Assembly (NCBI GenBank): GCA_963575745.1
Contig: CAUYUJ010001395.1
Coordinates: 1 to 64,000, forward strand
Source: Prorocentrum cordatum
Lineage: Eukaryota; Sar; Dinophyceae; Prorocentrales; Prorocentraceae
Length of the DNA: 64,000 nucleotides
Reading direction: 5' to 3'
Below, piece after piece: positions 1-10,799 of this stretch. The stretch's first letter is position 1; every line of letters starts with the position of its first letter. A program made the translations under genes and the position numbers. The notes beneath the pieces were generated by a model that saw nothing but the letters and a program-made list of their open reading frames with translations, ran no database searches and had not been told where the DNA came from.

Positions 1-57
1 GACGAAGGCGCGGCCCAGGGCGGCAATTCTGCGGTGGGGGCGCGCCTCAGGAAGCCC

Positions 58-172
58 ACCAGCCCATCGGCGCATCAGCCCATCAGCCCGTCGACCCGTC
101 GGCCCGTCGGCCCATCGGCCCATCGGCCCATCGGCCCATTAGACCATCGGCCCATCGGTCCACCAGCCCACC
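58..172. repeat. 8 bp minisatellite (GGCCCATC)n
   Basis: Near-tandem copies of GGCCCATC with point changes. The + frame reads as a Pro/His/Arg-rich peptide, but this follows from the repeat and is not evidence of a gene. Confidence 0.9.
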
Positions 173-1069
173 AGCTTCGGTCTCAGCCAACATGGGGTCA
201 CCCAGCCCCGTCGGGTCACGGGGCCGACACGGGGTCACCTCGGCCCCGTTGGGCCGAGGGTTTGGAGACAGATCACATCAAGTGTCCGCCAACACGGGTG
301 TGGGTGTGTGTGTGCGACCGCCGCACATTGACAACGTTGCAGAATGGACGCGGCCAAGTATGCGTTTCGTCTGGGCACCTTGGGTTTCTTCGCTGCGCGT
401 GTTGCGCGGCGTTCCATTCAGGAGCTGCATCATTCAGGACACCTTCGCGGGTCCACTCCAGTTTGCACCTCGCGTGGGGATTTTCCGGGGCAGGTGTCTT
501 GCGAGGGTTTCTTGCGGCCGCGTCCGCATTGTAAGTCGCCTGCGGCTCATTCGAGCCACGCCCTTGGAACAGCAATGAAAACTTGGCGCCGAAAATCTAG
601 TTTTCGAGCGGCAGCTTGGACGCCAGCCCATTCCAGACCCGCTGAAAAAAAACGATTCTCGTCGATGTTGGGCCACTGTCAGCGCTCTCTACCGTGCAGC
701 CTTGGCGGCCTCCTGGGGCCCTGAGTTAAACATGGGTGTCCACGGTCAGGGATGTTTCTGATTGGCTCAGGGGCAACTCGGCTGTGAGCTCAGGACTTTA
801 TGCCACGCTTTTGCATTGAAGCCGCACGTGTTTTTGTTCACCTCCATGGGGGCGGAGGGGGGGCAGGTGTTCGACGACAACTGAAGCCTTCCTGGTAGAG
901 TTCGTGCAGCAGCAACTTCCACAGAAATCAAGAGGCAGGAGGCCTGAACACGTCAAACTCTCCGTGCCAGATCACCTTCCAAGAATACGATGGCATATGC
1001 TGACTTGGCCCGCGAAGCCAGGTGGCCCCTTCAGGGGGGGGCGGCGGCGGGTTCTGCGTTTTAGTTCTA
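173..1069. other. No recognisable gene
   Basis: About 900 bases of mixed sequence. Overlapping frames of 60-170 codons are open on both strands, but none has splice context, a known motif or a convincing amino-acid composition. I see nothing here I can name. Confidence 0.6.
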
Positions 1070-1202
1070 GTCGGGCATGTCCCTCTACAGGAGGAAGATT
1101 CAAAAATAGTCCAAAAATAGTCTGGGGATTATTTTTGAAGCATTTTCGGGAGTATTCTCTGCTTTTTCACCCCAAATCGCCCTGTAGGGGGACAGGCCCG
1201 AC
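1070..1202. mobile_element. Miniature inverted-repeat element, family A, copy 1
   Basis: A 133 bp element with imperfect terminal inverted repeats. The left end begins GTCGGGCATGTCCCTCTACA and the right end is close to its reverse complement (CTGTAGGGGGACAGGCCCGAC). The AT-rich core carries AAAAATAGTC-type motifs. Two relatives lie at 6478 and 60228; the last has a 5 bp target duplication. No coding capacity, so it would be non-autonomous. Flanks of this copy (TTCTA / TTAGG) do not form a clear duplication. Confidence 0.75.
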
Positions 1203-1423
1203 TTAGGTTTAGTTCGTGTGCCAGGAGCCGACCAGCACGGCCTGGCTCACATCGCGCAGCAAGACCTCCGGGGCCCACGCACTGGGGCGACGCGTGAGGC
1301 CGCGAGCAGTCGCGCACGACGCCGCGCACAGTCCCAGCCTCCCTGGCCCACAGCCTCGCAGACGTCGTCAGCCTCCCTCCCTCCTCGTTTCCCGCTCCTC
1401 CCTCCTCAGGAGGGGAAAGGACA

Positions 1424-1560
1424 CACGGGCACAATTACTCGTCGATTCCCCGGAAATCGATGGGAAACTATGGGAAGTGGCAGGGAAGACAAAAACCCGA
1501 ATGTATGGGAAAATGAGGGGAATCCTGTTATTTGTGTCTATTTATTTGTGTGTCCCAGGG
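1424..1560. repeat. Dispersed repeat B, uninterrupted copy
   Basis: The stretch from ACACACGGGCACAATTACTC through AAAACCCGAATGT to GTGTGTCCCAGGGCCCCTTC matches 15540-15670 plus 16066-16095. In the second place the same sequence is split by about 390 b. The non-coding character and the interruption make it a dispersed repeat. Confidence 0.6.
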
Positions 1561-1837
1561 CCCCTTCACATCTTCCCCTCCTCCCCCTGCGCACCTCCCT
1601 TCAAGGCCCGAGCTCATCCGCGCAGGGCTCATTTCGACGCCTCCGATTCGATCCGATTCGATTTCGATGGCTCCCCATTCCGATTCGAGTCGACTTGGGA
1701 TCTCGATGAGGGTTCCGATCTCTTCTCGGACGCATGCAAGCCTGCCGATTTCCGCCGATCCGACTCCTCCCGACTCCGCTGCCGATCTCCGCCGATCCGA
1801 TTCCCGTCGATCGCCGGTCCGACCTATCGATTCGGTT

Positions 1838-2165
1838 CTGGGCTCTCCTGTCCGCGGACTCCGGGTGCTCCGGGGTCGCCGCCGGGGCTTCGCCACTCCT
1901 CCTCCTCCTCCTCCCCTCCTCCTCCTCCTCCCCTCCTCCTCCTCCTTCTCCTCCTCCTTCACCATTCCTCCTCCTCCCACCTCCTCCCTCCTCCATCCTC
2001 CTCCTCCTCCTCCTTCCTCCTCCTCCTTCTCCTATTCCTCCACCTCCTCCTCCTCCTCCTCCTCCTTCCTCCTTCCTCCTCCTTCCTCCTCCTCCTATTC
2101 CTCCTGGGTTCTCCGGTCCGCGGCCTCTGGGGGCTGCGCGTGGTGCTCCGGGGTCGCCGCCCGGC
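1838..2165. repeat. (CTC)n tract between two copies of a GC-rich flank
   Basis: A 210 b polypyrimidine tract (1896-2105, CTC/TCC units) is bracketed by two related segments. Both begin TGGG(C/T)TCTCC and contain CTCCGGGGTCGCCGCC (about 1838-1890 and 2104-2165). This suggests duplication around the microsatellite. No gene. Confidence 0.75.
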
Positions 2166-2264
2166 GGGGGCGGCGAGGTCCCTGGCCACCGCGGGGGCTC
2201 CCCCGCGGCCGCCCTCGAGGGCTATAGCCGGGGGCCCCAGCTAGGGATCGCGACGGGCCCGCCA

Positions 2265-2265
2265 G

Positions 2266-2337
<72 letters not shown>

Positions 2338-2853
2338 GAAGACGACGACGACGACGACGACGACGAGGACGACGAAAACGACGACGACGACGAGGACGAC
2401 GACGACGACGAGGAAGACGACGACGACGTTGACGACGAGGACGACGACGACGACGTCGACGTCGACGACGACGACGTTGACGACGTTGACGACCACGACG
2501 ACGGCGACGACGACGACGAGGACGACGATGACGGCGGCGGCGGCGGCGGCGACTACGACGACGACGCCGACGACGCCGTCGACGATGACGACGATGATCA
2601 CGACGACGACGACGACGAGGAGGATGACGACGAGGATGACGACGACGACAACGATGACGACGGCGGTGGCGGCGGCGACGACGACGACAATGAGGACGAG
2701 GACGACGATGACGACGACGACAACGACGACGACGACCAATAGAAGGACGACGAGGACGACTACGACGAATACGACGACGACGTCGTTGACTACGACGACG
2801 ATAATGATGACGACGACGAGAACGGGGACGAGGACGACAACGACGACGACGAC

Positions 2854-2885
<32 letters not shown>

Positions 2886-2993
2886 TGGCGGTGGCCACGA
2901 CGACGACAAAGACGGCGACGACGAGGACGACGACGACTACGACGACGATGACGACGAAGACGACGGCGGCGGCGACGACGACGACCACGAGGA

Positions 2994-3027
<34 letters not shown>

Positions 3028-3055
3028 CGCGAGGACGACGATGACGACGACGACC

Positions 3056-3090
<35 letters not shown>

Positions 3091-4106
3091 AACGTTGACG
3101 ATGACGACGACCAAGACGACGAGGACGACGAGGATGACGACGACAACGACGACGACGATGGCGATGGCGACGACGACGATGACGACGATGGCGGCGGCGA
3201 CGACGACGACGAAGACGACGTTCACGAGGAGGACGACAATGACGACGATGACGACGACCACGACGACGACGACGACGAGGACGAGGACGACAACGACGCC
3301 GACGACGATGACGACGACGACGACGACGACGAGGACGACAACGACGAGGACGACGATGACGACGACGACTACGACGACGAGGACGACGACGACGACGAAG
3401 ACGACGATGTTGACGATAACGACGACGACGACGACGAGGACGACGAGGACGACGACGACGACGGTTACGAATACAACGGCGACGACGATGAGGACGAGGA
3501 CGACGACGATAACGACGACGACGAAGACGACGATGACGAAGACAACGACGACGACGACTACAACGACGTTGGCGGTGGAGACGACGACGACGACGACGAT
3601 GACGACGACGACGACGATGGCGGTGTCGACGACGACGACGACGACGAGGACGACCACGATGACGACGATAAGGACGACGACGACGACCACGACGAAGAGG
3701 ACGACGAGGACGACGACGACGATGACGGCGACGACGACGATGACGATGACGCTGACGACGAGGTCGGCGACGCGGATGGCGGCCGCGACGACGACGACGA
3801 CGACCACGACGACGATGGCGATGACGACGATGACGACGACGACGTCGACGACATCGACGACGATGACGACGACGATGGCGGCGACGACGACGAGGACGAG
3901 GACGAGGACGACCACGACGAGGACGACGAGGACGACGACAGAGACGACGACGACGATGGCGGTGGCGACCACGACGGCCACGACGACCACGACGACCACG
4001 ACGACGACGAAGGCGACGACGACGACGAGGACGACGAGGACGATGGCGGCGGAGACGACGTCGTCGTCGACGACGACGACGACGACCACGATGACGACGA
4101 GAACGG
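2265..4106 (+). repeat. 1.84 kb degenerate (GAC)n trinucleotide tract
   Basis: Almost the whole interval is GAC units with interspersed GAT, GGC, GAG and AAC triplets and rare frame slips. Every frame on both strands is open for hundreds of codons (poly-Thr, Arg or Asp on +; poly-Val, Ser or Arg on -). I read these as consequences of the repeat, not proteins. It is bounded by GC-rich sequence at 2110-2264 and by a duplicated motif at its right edge. Confidence 0.95.
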
Positions 4107-4502
4107 CGATGCGGAGTTTCTCTTCCCCGCCCCCTGCCCGCTCCAGGTCCGCTCCAGGGTCGGGGGGCGGCCATTAGTTTGGCAACCACCGCGGGTGCTG
4201 CTTTCTTCTCTCCCTCCCTCCCCCTTCCTCTGCACGTCGTGCTTCTCAAAACGTTCCGAAACATTCCAGGTCCGCCTCGCTCTCCGACCACGTTGACGGC
4301 GAGGATGGCGACGCGGAGTTTCTCCTCCCCGCCCGCCCCCTCCTCCTCCTCCCCCTCCTCCGTCCTCCTCCTCCCCAACCTCCCCCTCCCCCTCTCCCCT
4401 CACTCCCCCTCTCCCCCTCCTCCTCCCTCCCCCTCCTCCCTCCACCTCCTTCCTCCTCCCCCTCCCTCCTCCTCCTCCTCATCCCCCTCCTCCCCCTCCC
4501 CC
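4107..4502. repeat. Duplicated GC-rich motif and (CTC)n tract
   Basis: GCGGAGTTTCTC(T/C)TCCCCGCC occurs at about 4111 and again at about 4306, and CCTCGCTCTCCGACC occurs near 4275 and 4510. Position 4320-4502 is an irregular CTC/CCCCT pyrimidine tract. No coding exon is supported. Confidence 0.7.
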
Positions 4503-5671
4503 TCCGGGCCCGCCTCGCTCTCCGACCCCCCTGTGCCGGCGCAGCCCCGTGCGCGCGCCTCGCGGCTGAGTCTGCCGCCCTGCTCTTCCGGGCGCCGGGC
4601 CCTCCGTGGCCCCCCCCCCCTCGACGGGGGGGGCCCTGCGCTGGTCGGCGGCGGCGTCCGGGCCCTGGGCTGCACCGCCCACCGAGCCACCCTGAGCCCA
4701 GCCCGAAGGCCCCGAGCTGCCCTCCGTTTCCAGCGGGGGGCACTTGTGGATTCAGGTGTTAGCTTTCGTCCAAAATCCACCCGGGGCACTGGTTAGTTTT
4801 CGTCCAGTTCCAGAGGGGGGCACTTGTTGGAGCACTTCTCGATTCGTGTGTTAGCTTTCGTCCAAAATCCACCTGTGGGGGGGGGAGGCATGCCCCACGT
4901 AACTCTTGCCCAGGGTCGCTCTTGCGTGCAGTCGAATGGCATTGCTCATCAAACTATGTTAACTGAACCCGAAGGCCCCGATTTGCCCTCCGTTTCCAGT
5001 GGGGCGGGGTGAGACGGGTAACAGGGAACAAAACACGTATGAAGCCCGTACCCCCCCCCAGCCCGAAATTCGGGTCTTCGGGTTGGGCTGGGGTGGTCTG
5101 GTAGGCAGTCAGGACTCGCCGATGCATCACGATCCATCGGCGGCGAGCCTTCGAGTTTTCGGAGTTTGGGAGTTTCGGGCTCGAGGTCCTCGCGCGGTCC
5201 TCCGGCCTCGGGGTGCGCTCGCGTGGCCGCGCCTCGCCGGGAGGGCGCTCCAGGGGCGCTCCCCGGCCGTCCCGAGCGGCCGCTGGAGACCCGAGCTATA
5301 GGACCCGAGTCGGGGGCCTCGAGGCCGGGGGGCAGTGCAGACGTTGTGGAGGACGATCAGCGGAGAGGAAGCTCAGAGGCCAGCAACATAGGTACGCGGA
5401 CGCGGTCAGCTTCCCCTGGAGGGCGTTTGAGCGAGGACGTTCGTGCACTCGAGACCGCGGAGGGCGTACATGTACATATGTGTCGTTGCTCGCTCTGAAG
5501 CAGGTTGCCAAATAGTTGCCAGATGTCTAAAGCATGTGTTAAGCATGTTTTAAGCATGTAGCAAGCATGTTTGAAACATGCTCAGAACATGGTTCCGACA
5601 GTTTAAACACTTTTAAAACAAAATCCAATGATCGGATTGGTAGGGTGTCCATTGTCGTGGCATCCGCAATT
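4503..5671. other. GC-rich interval with degenerate direct repeats, no supported gene
   Basis: GAAGGCCCCGA(G/T)(C/T)TGCCCTCC occurs near 4704 and 4970, and TGTTAGCTTTCGTCCAAAATC occurs near 4758 and 4850. Positions 5525-5585 hold AAGCATGT-type tandem units. A 110-codon + frame at 5166-5498 is hydrophilic, but nothing else supports it. Confidence 0.6.
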
Positions 5672-5870
5672 CAAACGGGGGTCCGGCAGAGCGCCGGGTC
5701 TTGCAGGATCCTGCAGGGCCAGGGTCGCATTGACCCGCGTTTGGGTGCAGGATCACCCAAGATCTTGCAGGATCCTTCGCACTGACCCGGGCTTGGGTGC
5801 AGGATCCTGCAGGATGTTGCAGGATTCTGCAAGGCCTGACTGGCCCGGGTCTGGATTGACCCGGGCCAGA
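5672..5870. repeat. Dispersed 199 bp GCAGGATC element, copy 1
   Basis: It begins CAAACGGGGGTC and ends TGGATTGACCCGGGCCAG. Inside, a roughly 60 bp motif is repeated two to three times (TTGCAGGATCCTGCAGG, TGACCC...TTGGGTGCAGGATC). A second copy of nearly the same length lies at 32792-32989, again between microsatellites. No coding frame. Confidence 0.8.
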
Positions 5871-5915
5871 AGATTTCCGACCGAAAACCAATCTCGGCGG
5901 CGCACCGATGGGGGG

Positions 5916-6125
5916 GAGGAGGAGGAGGAGGAGGAGGAGGAGGAGGAGGAGGAGGAGGAGGAGGAGGAGGAGGAGGAGGCCTCCCCAGAGGGCGGCGGGG
6001 CTTCTCAGAAGCCCTCGGGCCTCCAGAGAATGTTGCTTCGTCTTCGGGGGAGGCTCTCAGGAAGCTGGTCGGAAGGCCGGGGACCTCCGAGCCTTCCGAG
6101 AAGGCCCGCCCCCTCTCGCGTCCTC
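5916..6125 (+). repeat. (GGA)n tract plus conserved module C, copy 1
   Basis: A pure (GGA)n run (5916-5978) is followed by a segment whose + frame reads EGGGASQKPS then LQRMLLRLRGRL then SEGRGP. The same peptide pattern (EGGGPSQRPS, LQRSLLRLRGRL, SEGRGT) follows a purine tract at 58800-58920. The frame is conserved between the copies, so this may be a duplicated exon piece or simply a nucleotide repeat. Confidence 0.6.
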
Positions 6126-6233
6126 CCCGGGGCTCGCCACCGAACTCAGACAAGTCGATGGGCGGCGAGGGTAGGGTTCGGAATGCGTCGAAGACGTAGC
6201 GAGATCGGAACCCTACCTCCGCCTCCCATTCGA

Positions 6234-6425
6234 AGAAGAAAAAAAACACATGAACGTAAACTTTTGGCGCTCCGCGCGGATTTCTTGGATCCGCGCCCGG
6301 GCCCCCCGGCGGCGCCTCCGGCGCCGCCCCTGGCGCGCTCCGCGCGCCAGGGGGGGGGCCAAGCGCGAATCCAAGAAAGCCGCGCGGAGCGCCAAAAGTT
6401 TATGTTTGTGTGTTTTTGTTCTTCT
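6234..6425. mobile_element. Foldback element, family D, copy 1
   Basis: A 192 bp near-palindrome. The left arm runs from AGAAGAA through GTAAACTTTTGGCGCTCCGC to CTTGGATCCGCGC, and the right arm is its reverse complement. The GC-rich centre contains a second palindrome (CTGGCGCGCTCCGCGCGCCAG). Relatives lie at 24119-24300 and 43649-43784. No coding capacity. It would fold into a long hairpin as single-stranded DNA or RNA. Confidence 0.85.
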
Positions 6426-6477
6426 CCTGCCCATGCATGGATTCGGGAGGCTCGACGGTTGGTGGGAGTAGGGTCAC

Positions 6478-6720
6478 GTCGGGCAGGTCCCTCTCTACGG
6501 GGGGGATGTTCAAAAAATAATCAGAACATAGTCAGGGGACGACTTTTGTAGTATTTTTGAGCATTTGTTGGTTCTTTATTTGGGGCATGTTTAAATTTTT
6601 CGCCCCAAATCCGCCTGTAGTCGGGAGCGGAAAAGAGGGTGGTGATGACTAGGGGGGGGGGGATTTCATGGCGCGGGCCATGATTTTTCCTCAGACTTCA
6701 TGGCGCCTCTTCTTATTTCG
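6478..6720. mobile_element. Family A element, copy 2, right end degraded
   Basis: Starts GTCGGGCAGGTCCCTCTCTA and shares the AAAAATAATC core and CCCCAAATCCGCCTGTAG with copy 1, but the right inverted repeat breaks off near 6620. Sequence beyond it (about 6658-6720, GGGCCATGAT...CATGGCGCC) also resembles sequence after copy 3 (60540-60600). A lone right-end motif, GGGACAGGCCCGACCTGAG, lies near 6816. Confidence 0.6.
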
Positions 6721-7253
6721 CTACGTCCCAGGCCCCCCCGCTGGGCCGCGCACATGCCGCCGGTCATGATTTGCACCCCCCCCTCTTGGGCACCCCCCCT
6801 CTTGGCCGCTCTCGGGACAGGCCCGACCTGAGGGCAGGGTGCGGACGTCGCCGCCCGTCGGAGCTCGGGCATTTTCCCCGCACCTCCTCGCGCGACGCGC
6901 GCCGGGTGACGCACCAGGCCTCCGACAGCGAGCTTTTTGCAAAGCGAGGCGGAAGAAAGGCGAGCTCAGAGAGAGATCCGACGCATTGGGAAAAAAAAAC
7001 CATACAGAGGTTTTTCGCAAATTTCGGCCCCCAGGGGCCCCCTCGCCGGGCCTCGGGACCGTCAGAAAAGACTCGGGATGAAAAGCCGGTCCTGGGGAAT
7101 GGGTCGAGACTTCCGGGGACCCCGTATGGAAAAAAAAGGCATCGGATCTCTGGGGGACGGGAGGAGCATCACCTCCAGAGGGTGACCTCCTCCCATTGTT
7201 TGTTGTTGGTTCGTTTGCTTGCTTGCGTGTTTGTTTACTTGTTTGTTTGTCTG
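6721..7253. other. No recognisable gene; (TTTG)-like end
   Basis: GC-rich with open frames on both strands but no motif or splice context. It grades into a TTTG/CTTG low-complexity stretch at 7199-7253. Confidence 0.6.
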
Positions 7254-7413
7254 TTCTCTCTCTCTCTCTCTTTTTCTCTCTCTCTCTCTCTCTTCTTCTC
7301 TCTCTCTCTCTTGCTCTCTACGTATCCTTCCTCCTCATCCTCCTCCTACTCTCCTCCTCCTTCCCCTCCTCCTCCTCCTCCTCCTCCTCCTCCTCCTCCT
7401 CCTCCTCCTCCTA
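7254..7413. repeat. (CT)n then (CTC)n polypyrimidine tract
   Basis: CT dinucleotides to about 7320, then CTC triplets to 7413. It sits just upstream of an open coding-like frame and could serve as the pyrimidine tract of an intron 3' end. Confidence 0.85.
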
Positions 7414-7436
7414 CCTCCCTTGTTATTTTGGCTTGA

Positions 7437-8245
7437 GTGGGGCTGGGAAACAGGTCCCATCTGAGCGGGCATCTCTCTTGCGATCTATCCAGCGCGTCGT
7501 GCGCTGGCGGACACTCCCCATCACTCTCCGTTTCGCCGCGAGCACACGCCTGCAGATCTCGCGATGGACCGAGGGGATGTCGGACCCCGGCAGAGCCACA
7601 GGCAGAGGTGCGTCCAGGCTGCTGCGGCCGTCGCCCTGCGGCCAGGGCGCCCCCCCCCCGAGCCAGTCCTTCGACGACGAGGCCTCCGAGTGTCACGGGG
7701 GCCCCAAGGGCCCCAAAGGCTTCGACCCGCTCGCCGACGCCGGCCCGTGGTCCAGCGGCAAGCGCAGGACACGGGGACACGAGGACGGGCCGCGCAGGAA
7801 AACCGTCGTCGTGCTCGAGCCCGAGCACGACGGTGGCGCGCCGCCGTCGTCCCAGGGCGCGCAGCCAGAGCTCACAGACGCCGACGGGGCTTTTGAAGTG
7901 CCCGATTTCGAGGAGGAGGAGGAGGAGGAGGAGGAGGAGGAGGAGGAGGAAACCGGTGAGGTGCCTGGGGAGGTGGGCTCGCTCTGCCCTGGGGCGCCCC
8001 CGACTCCGCTGGCTGAGGGCAAGCCCGAGGAGCTCGGCATGGCCGAGGACGATTGGCACGCCGACGCTTCTGATTCTCCCGCGTCCTTCGCCCTCGGCGA
8101 GGAGCACGAGCCGAAAGTGGAGGACGTCTCGATGTCGCAGCCGACGATCATCGACGCTCTGACTCCCAGCCCGACGCTCAACCCGACGCCCTACCCGACG
8201 CCCAACCCGACCAGAGGGGGAGATCAGGAGCGCCATGGCCGCTGA
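7437..8245 (+). CDS. Acidic, Pro-rich open frame ahead of copia pol (hypothetical)
   Basis: The frame reading GAGKQVPSER is open from the end of the pyrimidine tract to a stop at 8245. It includes SQSFDDEASECHGG, KTVVVLEPEHDGG, an uninterrupted glutamate run encoded by (GAG)n at about 7909-7950, then ADASDSPASFALGEEHEP and a TPYPTPNPTRG linker. The composition is hydrophilic and acidic, with no recognised domain. The linker abuts frameshifted copia sequence (IRSAMAAERARYARK at about 8229), so the frame may be the N-terminal region of the element's polyprotein. A host exon is the alternative. Acceptor AGs exist at 7459 and 7490. No zinc knuckle or protease motif was found. Confidence 0.4.
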
Positions 8246-8825
8246 GCGTGCGCGCTACGCGCGCAAGGCGTGCCGACGCAACGTGCGATCCGATTCGCCT
8301 ATGCACTCCCGAGACCCGGCCGCCTGCCTGTGCCCTCACAGCGCCCCAATCCATTGGGGATGCCCCGGCTGCCGTGAGGAGCAAGAACGCGACCATCCAG
8401 CACGCACGCGCGCACGAGTTCGGCAAGTGCACGCTCGCGGATCCCCATGCACGACCGCGCCCGCGCACTCGCCAACATCCACGAGCACCAGCACGACCTG
8501 GAGGACCACGCCCTACCAGCGATCAACAGGCTCAGCTACCTGGAGGAGCCGGCCTCGGAGCCGCAGACGAGGCAGCACTACCGCCAGCACCATCCAGCAC
8601 GCCAGGAGTCAGTTCATCCACCAGCGTTGGGGCGCAGGGTAGTGGTCCGGCAACTGTGCTGCTGGCCCACGACTACGAGCCAGTCCAGCAGCCGGCGCAG
8701 CACACAACACCACGAGCTGCCTGCGCTGCTGCAGACAGCCCAACGCCTGCAGACTGGACTCGCTTCGACATTGTTCACATCACTACGAGCACCACGTGGC
8801 GACTCGCACGAGACACGAATGCGAG

Positions 8826-9268
8826 ATCTACGCAAGCTACATCTCCAGTGGTGGCACGACACTAAGGAGGAGATGGTACGAGCACTGCGTGCAGCCAACA
8901 CGCCACTGGTAATCCTTGACCTCATCCCCACAGTGGTCAACAACTGCCGGGAATGCCATGAATGGCTACCACCAGCACGCCAATATTTCGCACACGCTGC
9001 GCCTCCCGACACGATTCAACCAGCAAGTTGAATGCGACATCTTTTCCTGCAGGGACCGCGTGATCTTGTGCCTGGTCTGCTGCGCCTCAAGGTGGCAGAA
9101 AAGGCCAGGATATCACGGACAGGTGTGACCCAACGTTGCTGGCAGCAGCGGGCTGGTCGTGGACGGCGAAGGCGGGATGACCTCCAAGGACTTCGTAGAC
9201 CAGATGAGAAGGAGAGGAGCCCAGGTGGACATCCGTGCTTAAAGGCAGCACGATGGTTTCATAGAGCG
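8826..9268 (+). pseudogene. Copia integrase: zinc-binding region and catalytic core, broken
   Basis: Integrase would insert the element's cDNA into the genome. The frame KLHLQWWHDTKEEMV...NNCRECHEWL (about 8830-8970) has the H-x4-H and C-x2-C pattern of the N-terminal zinc-binding region. A shifted frame gives RFNQQVECDIFSC with the first catalytic aspartate at 9036-9038. Then GLVVDGEGGMTSKDF carries the second at 9162-9164, and DGFIERRG carries the glutamate at 9264-9266, about 34 residues later, as expected for a D,D-35-E core. An in-frame TAA at 9240-9242 and at least two frame changes show it is not functional. Confidence 0.85.
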
Positions 9269-10500
9269 ACGCGGTGCAATGTTGCGACGCGCGTTACACA
9301 CCACCGAGGAGCAGCTGGAGCGCGAAGACATCACCGTCACTTTCGGCTCCATGCTGGCCACTCCAGCTTCGCGGGCAGCAATCTCACCCAAGCGGGTGGC
9401 GCTGCGCTGTGCAACGTCGTCTTCGGCGGGCAGCCCTCCTTGCCGCTCGATGCAGACGAGGAGGGCGAGGGCGACTGTGTCGCCAGAGCTAGGCCCGTTG
9501 CCGGCGGCGAAGTGCAACCCAGCCAGTTGCAGTGACGCATCCGTGATATCGCCGTGCAGCGCATGATCGAGGCGACTTCGATCGCTCGCGTCAACCGCGC
9601 CCTCCAGACACGCACCACCGAGACCGGAGAGGGCGTTTCAACGTGGGTGATCAGTTGGAGATCCACCGGCCTCCTAGCACGAAACACGCGTCAGGCTGGG
9701 CGGGTCCTGACGCCGTTCTTTCTGTGGACCCGGCCAGGGGCGAAGTCACGGTCAAGCGCCGCATATTCTGCAGACTGCAGGGCGCGCGGACCTTCATCGG
9801 CGCCGTCTTCAACGACATGGGCACCGCGATGGCGCGGGCAGGCCTGGCATGGCATCTCGCGTGGGGGACTTCTAGAGCACATCGCGCTAGGCTCAGGAGC
9901 CCGGATTTTCGGCTATTGGGAGGACGAACAGGGCAAGCAGCCGACTGAGCAATCTCGGCGACGCCCTGATGCCCTCCATGCTCTGCGCCACTTGTCCCGC
10001 ATATGTCTATAACTGCCAGACGTTCGTGCTGTGCGTGCCGCGCGTCTCGTGCGCGGTCAGAAATATGTGGGCGACTTGCTGGGCTGCAACCGCAGTTTGG
10101 TCATCTGGCGGTTCCTTCGGAACCCAGACGACGCTTGCCAACTGGTTTTCGACGGCGTCAAGTTCGACGCCCGCAACCTCATCGGCGAGCAGTCGAAGGA
10201 TGCTCGCCTCATCCAGTCTGTCTTGGGGGCGACGAACAGTTGCTAGCAACCGGCGCCGGGCAGGGCTGGGGCGGGGTGTTTAACGATTGCGTCATCGACG
10301 TTCCTGAGAAAGCCGCCAGCGTCGCCGAGGGTGGTTAACCATCGGCCCTGTCGGCGGTGCCCGAAGAGGCCAACGGCGGTTTTTCTGGCCACATTCAACA
10401 GGTGATGTTGGCGGCTTGGCAGGTGGTCAAGGGCGCTGGGGGTCTGATCCAGGAGCTGCAGGAGCTGCAGGGCCCTAGCCGCCAGCAGATGGTCGACGTC
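9269..10500 (+). pseudogene. Copia integrase C-terminal region and linker, broken
   Basis: RDIAVQRMIEATSIARVNRAL (about 9540-9605) leads by frame change into FNVGDQLEIHRPPSTKHASG and WAGPDAVLSVDPARGEVTVK (9637-9760). This resembles the basic, beta-rich C-terminal region of copia integrases that precedes the RT linker. Further fragments such as FIGAVFNDMGTAMARAGLAW and YVGDLLGCNRSLVIWRFL (about 10050-10120) are open but not assignable to a named domain. Several frameshifts occur. Confidence 0.65.
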
Positions 10501-10799
10501 GCCGTCGAGCACGCGGCCGCCAGCGCGGGTCGTGGGCCGCAGACAGCGCGAGCGGCCCCAGCACCTGGAGACTCAGCACCATAGCCAGCGCATCCACGCG
10601 CAGCGCCACTACTGCCTGCGCGGCGCCTCTTTGGATTGCGCCAAGCTTGAGGAGGAGAATGAAGGAGGGATACAGGTGAAGTCATACTTGGACCTAGGAG
10701 CGCGGGAGACATTTCTCAGCTGCCGCGAGGGCAGCTATATCTGCCGGCGAGCCCGCCGCAGCCGCGTTTCAGGCTTGCGCCGCCGTCGAGACTGCGGTA

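Noticed and set aside
2095-4378. Open frames of 582-718 codons (poly-Val, poly-Arg, poly-Thr) over the (GAC)n tract
   Set aside because: They exist in several frames on both strands and consist of the trinucleotide repeat.
7437-8245. Calling the acidic frame a copia gag/protease
   Set aside because: No CCHC zinc knuckle or D-[ST]-G protease motif is visible, so I left it as hypothetical.
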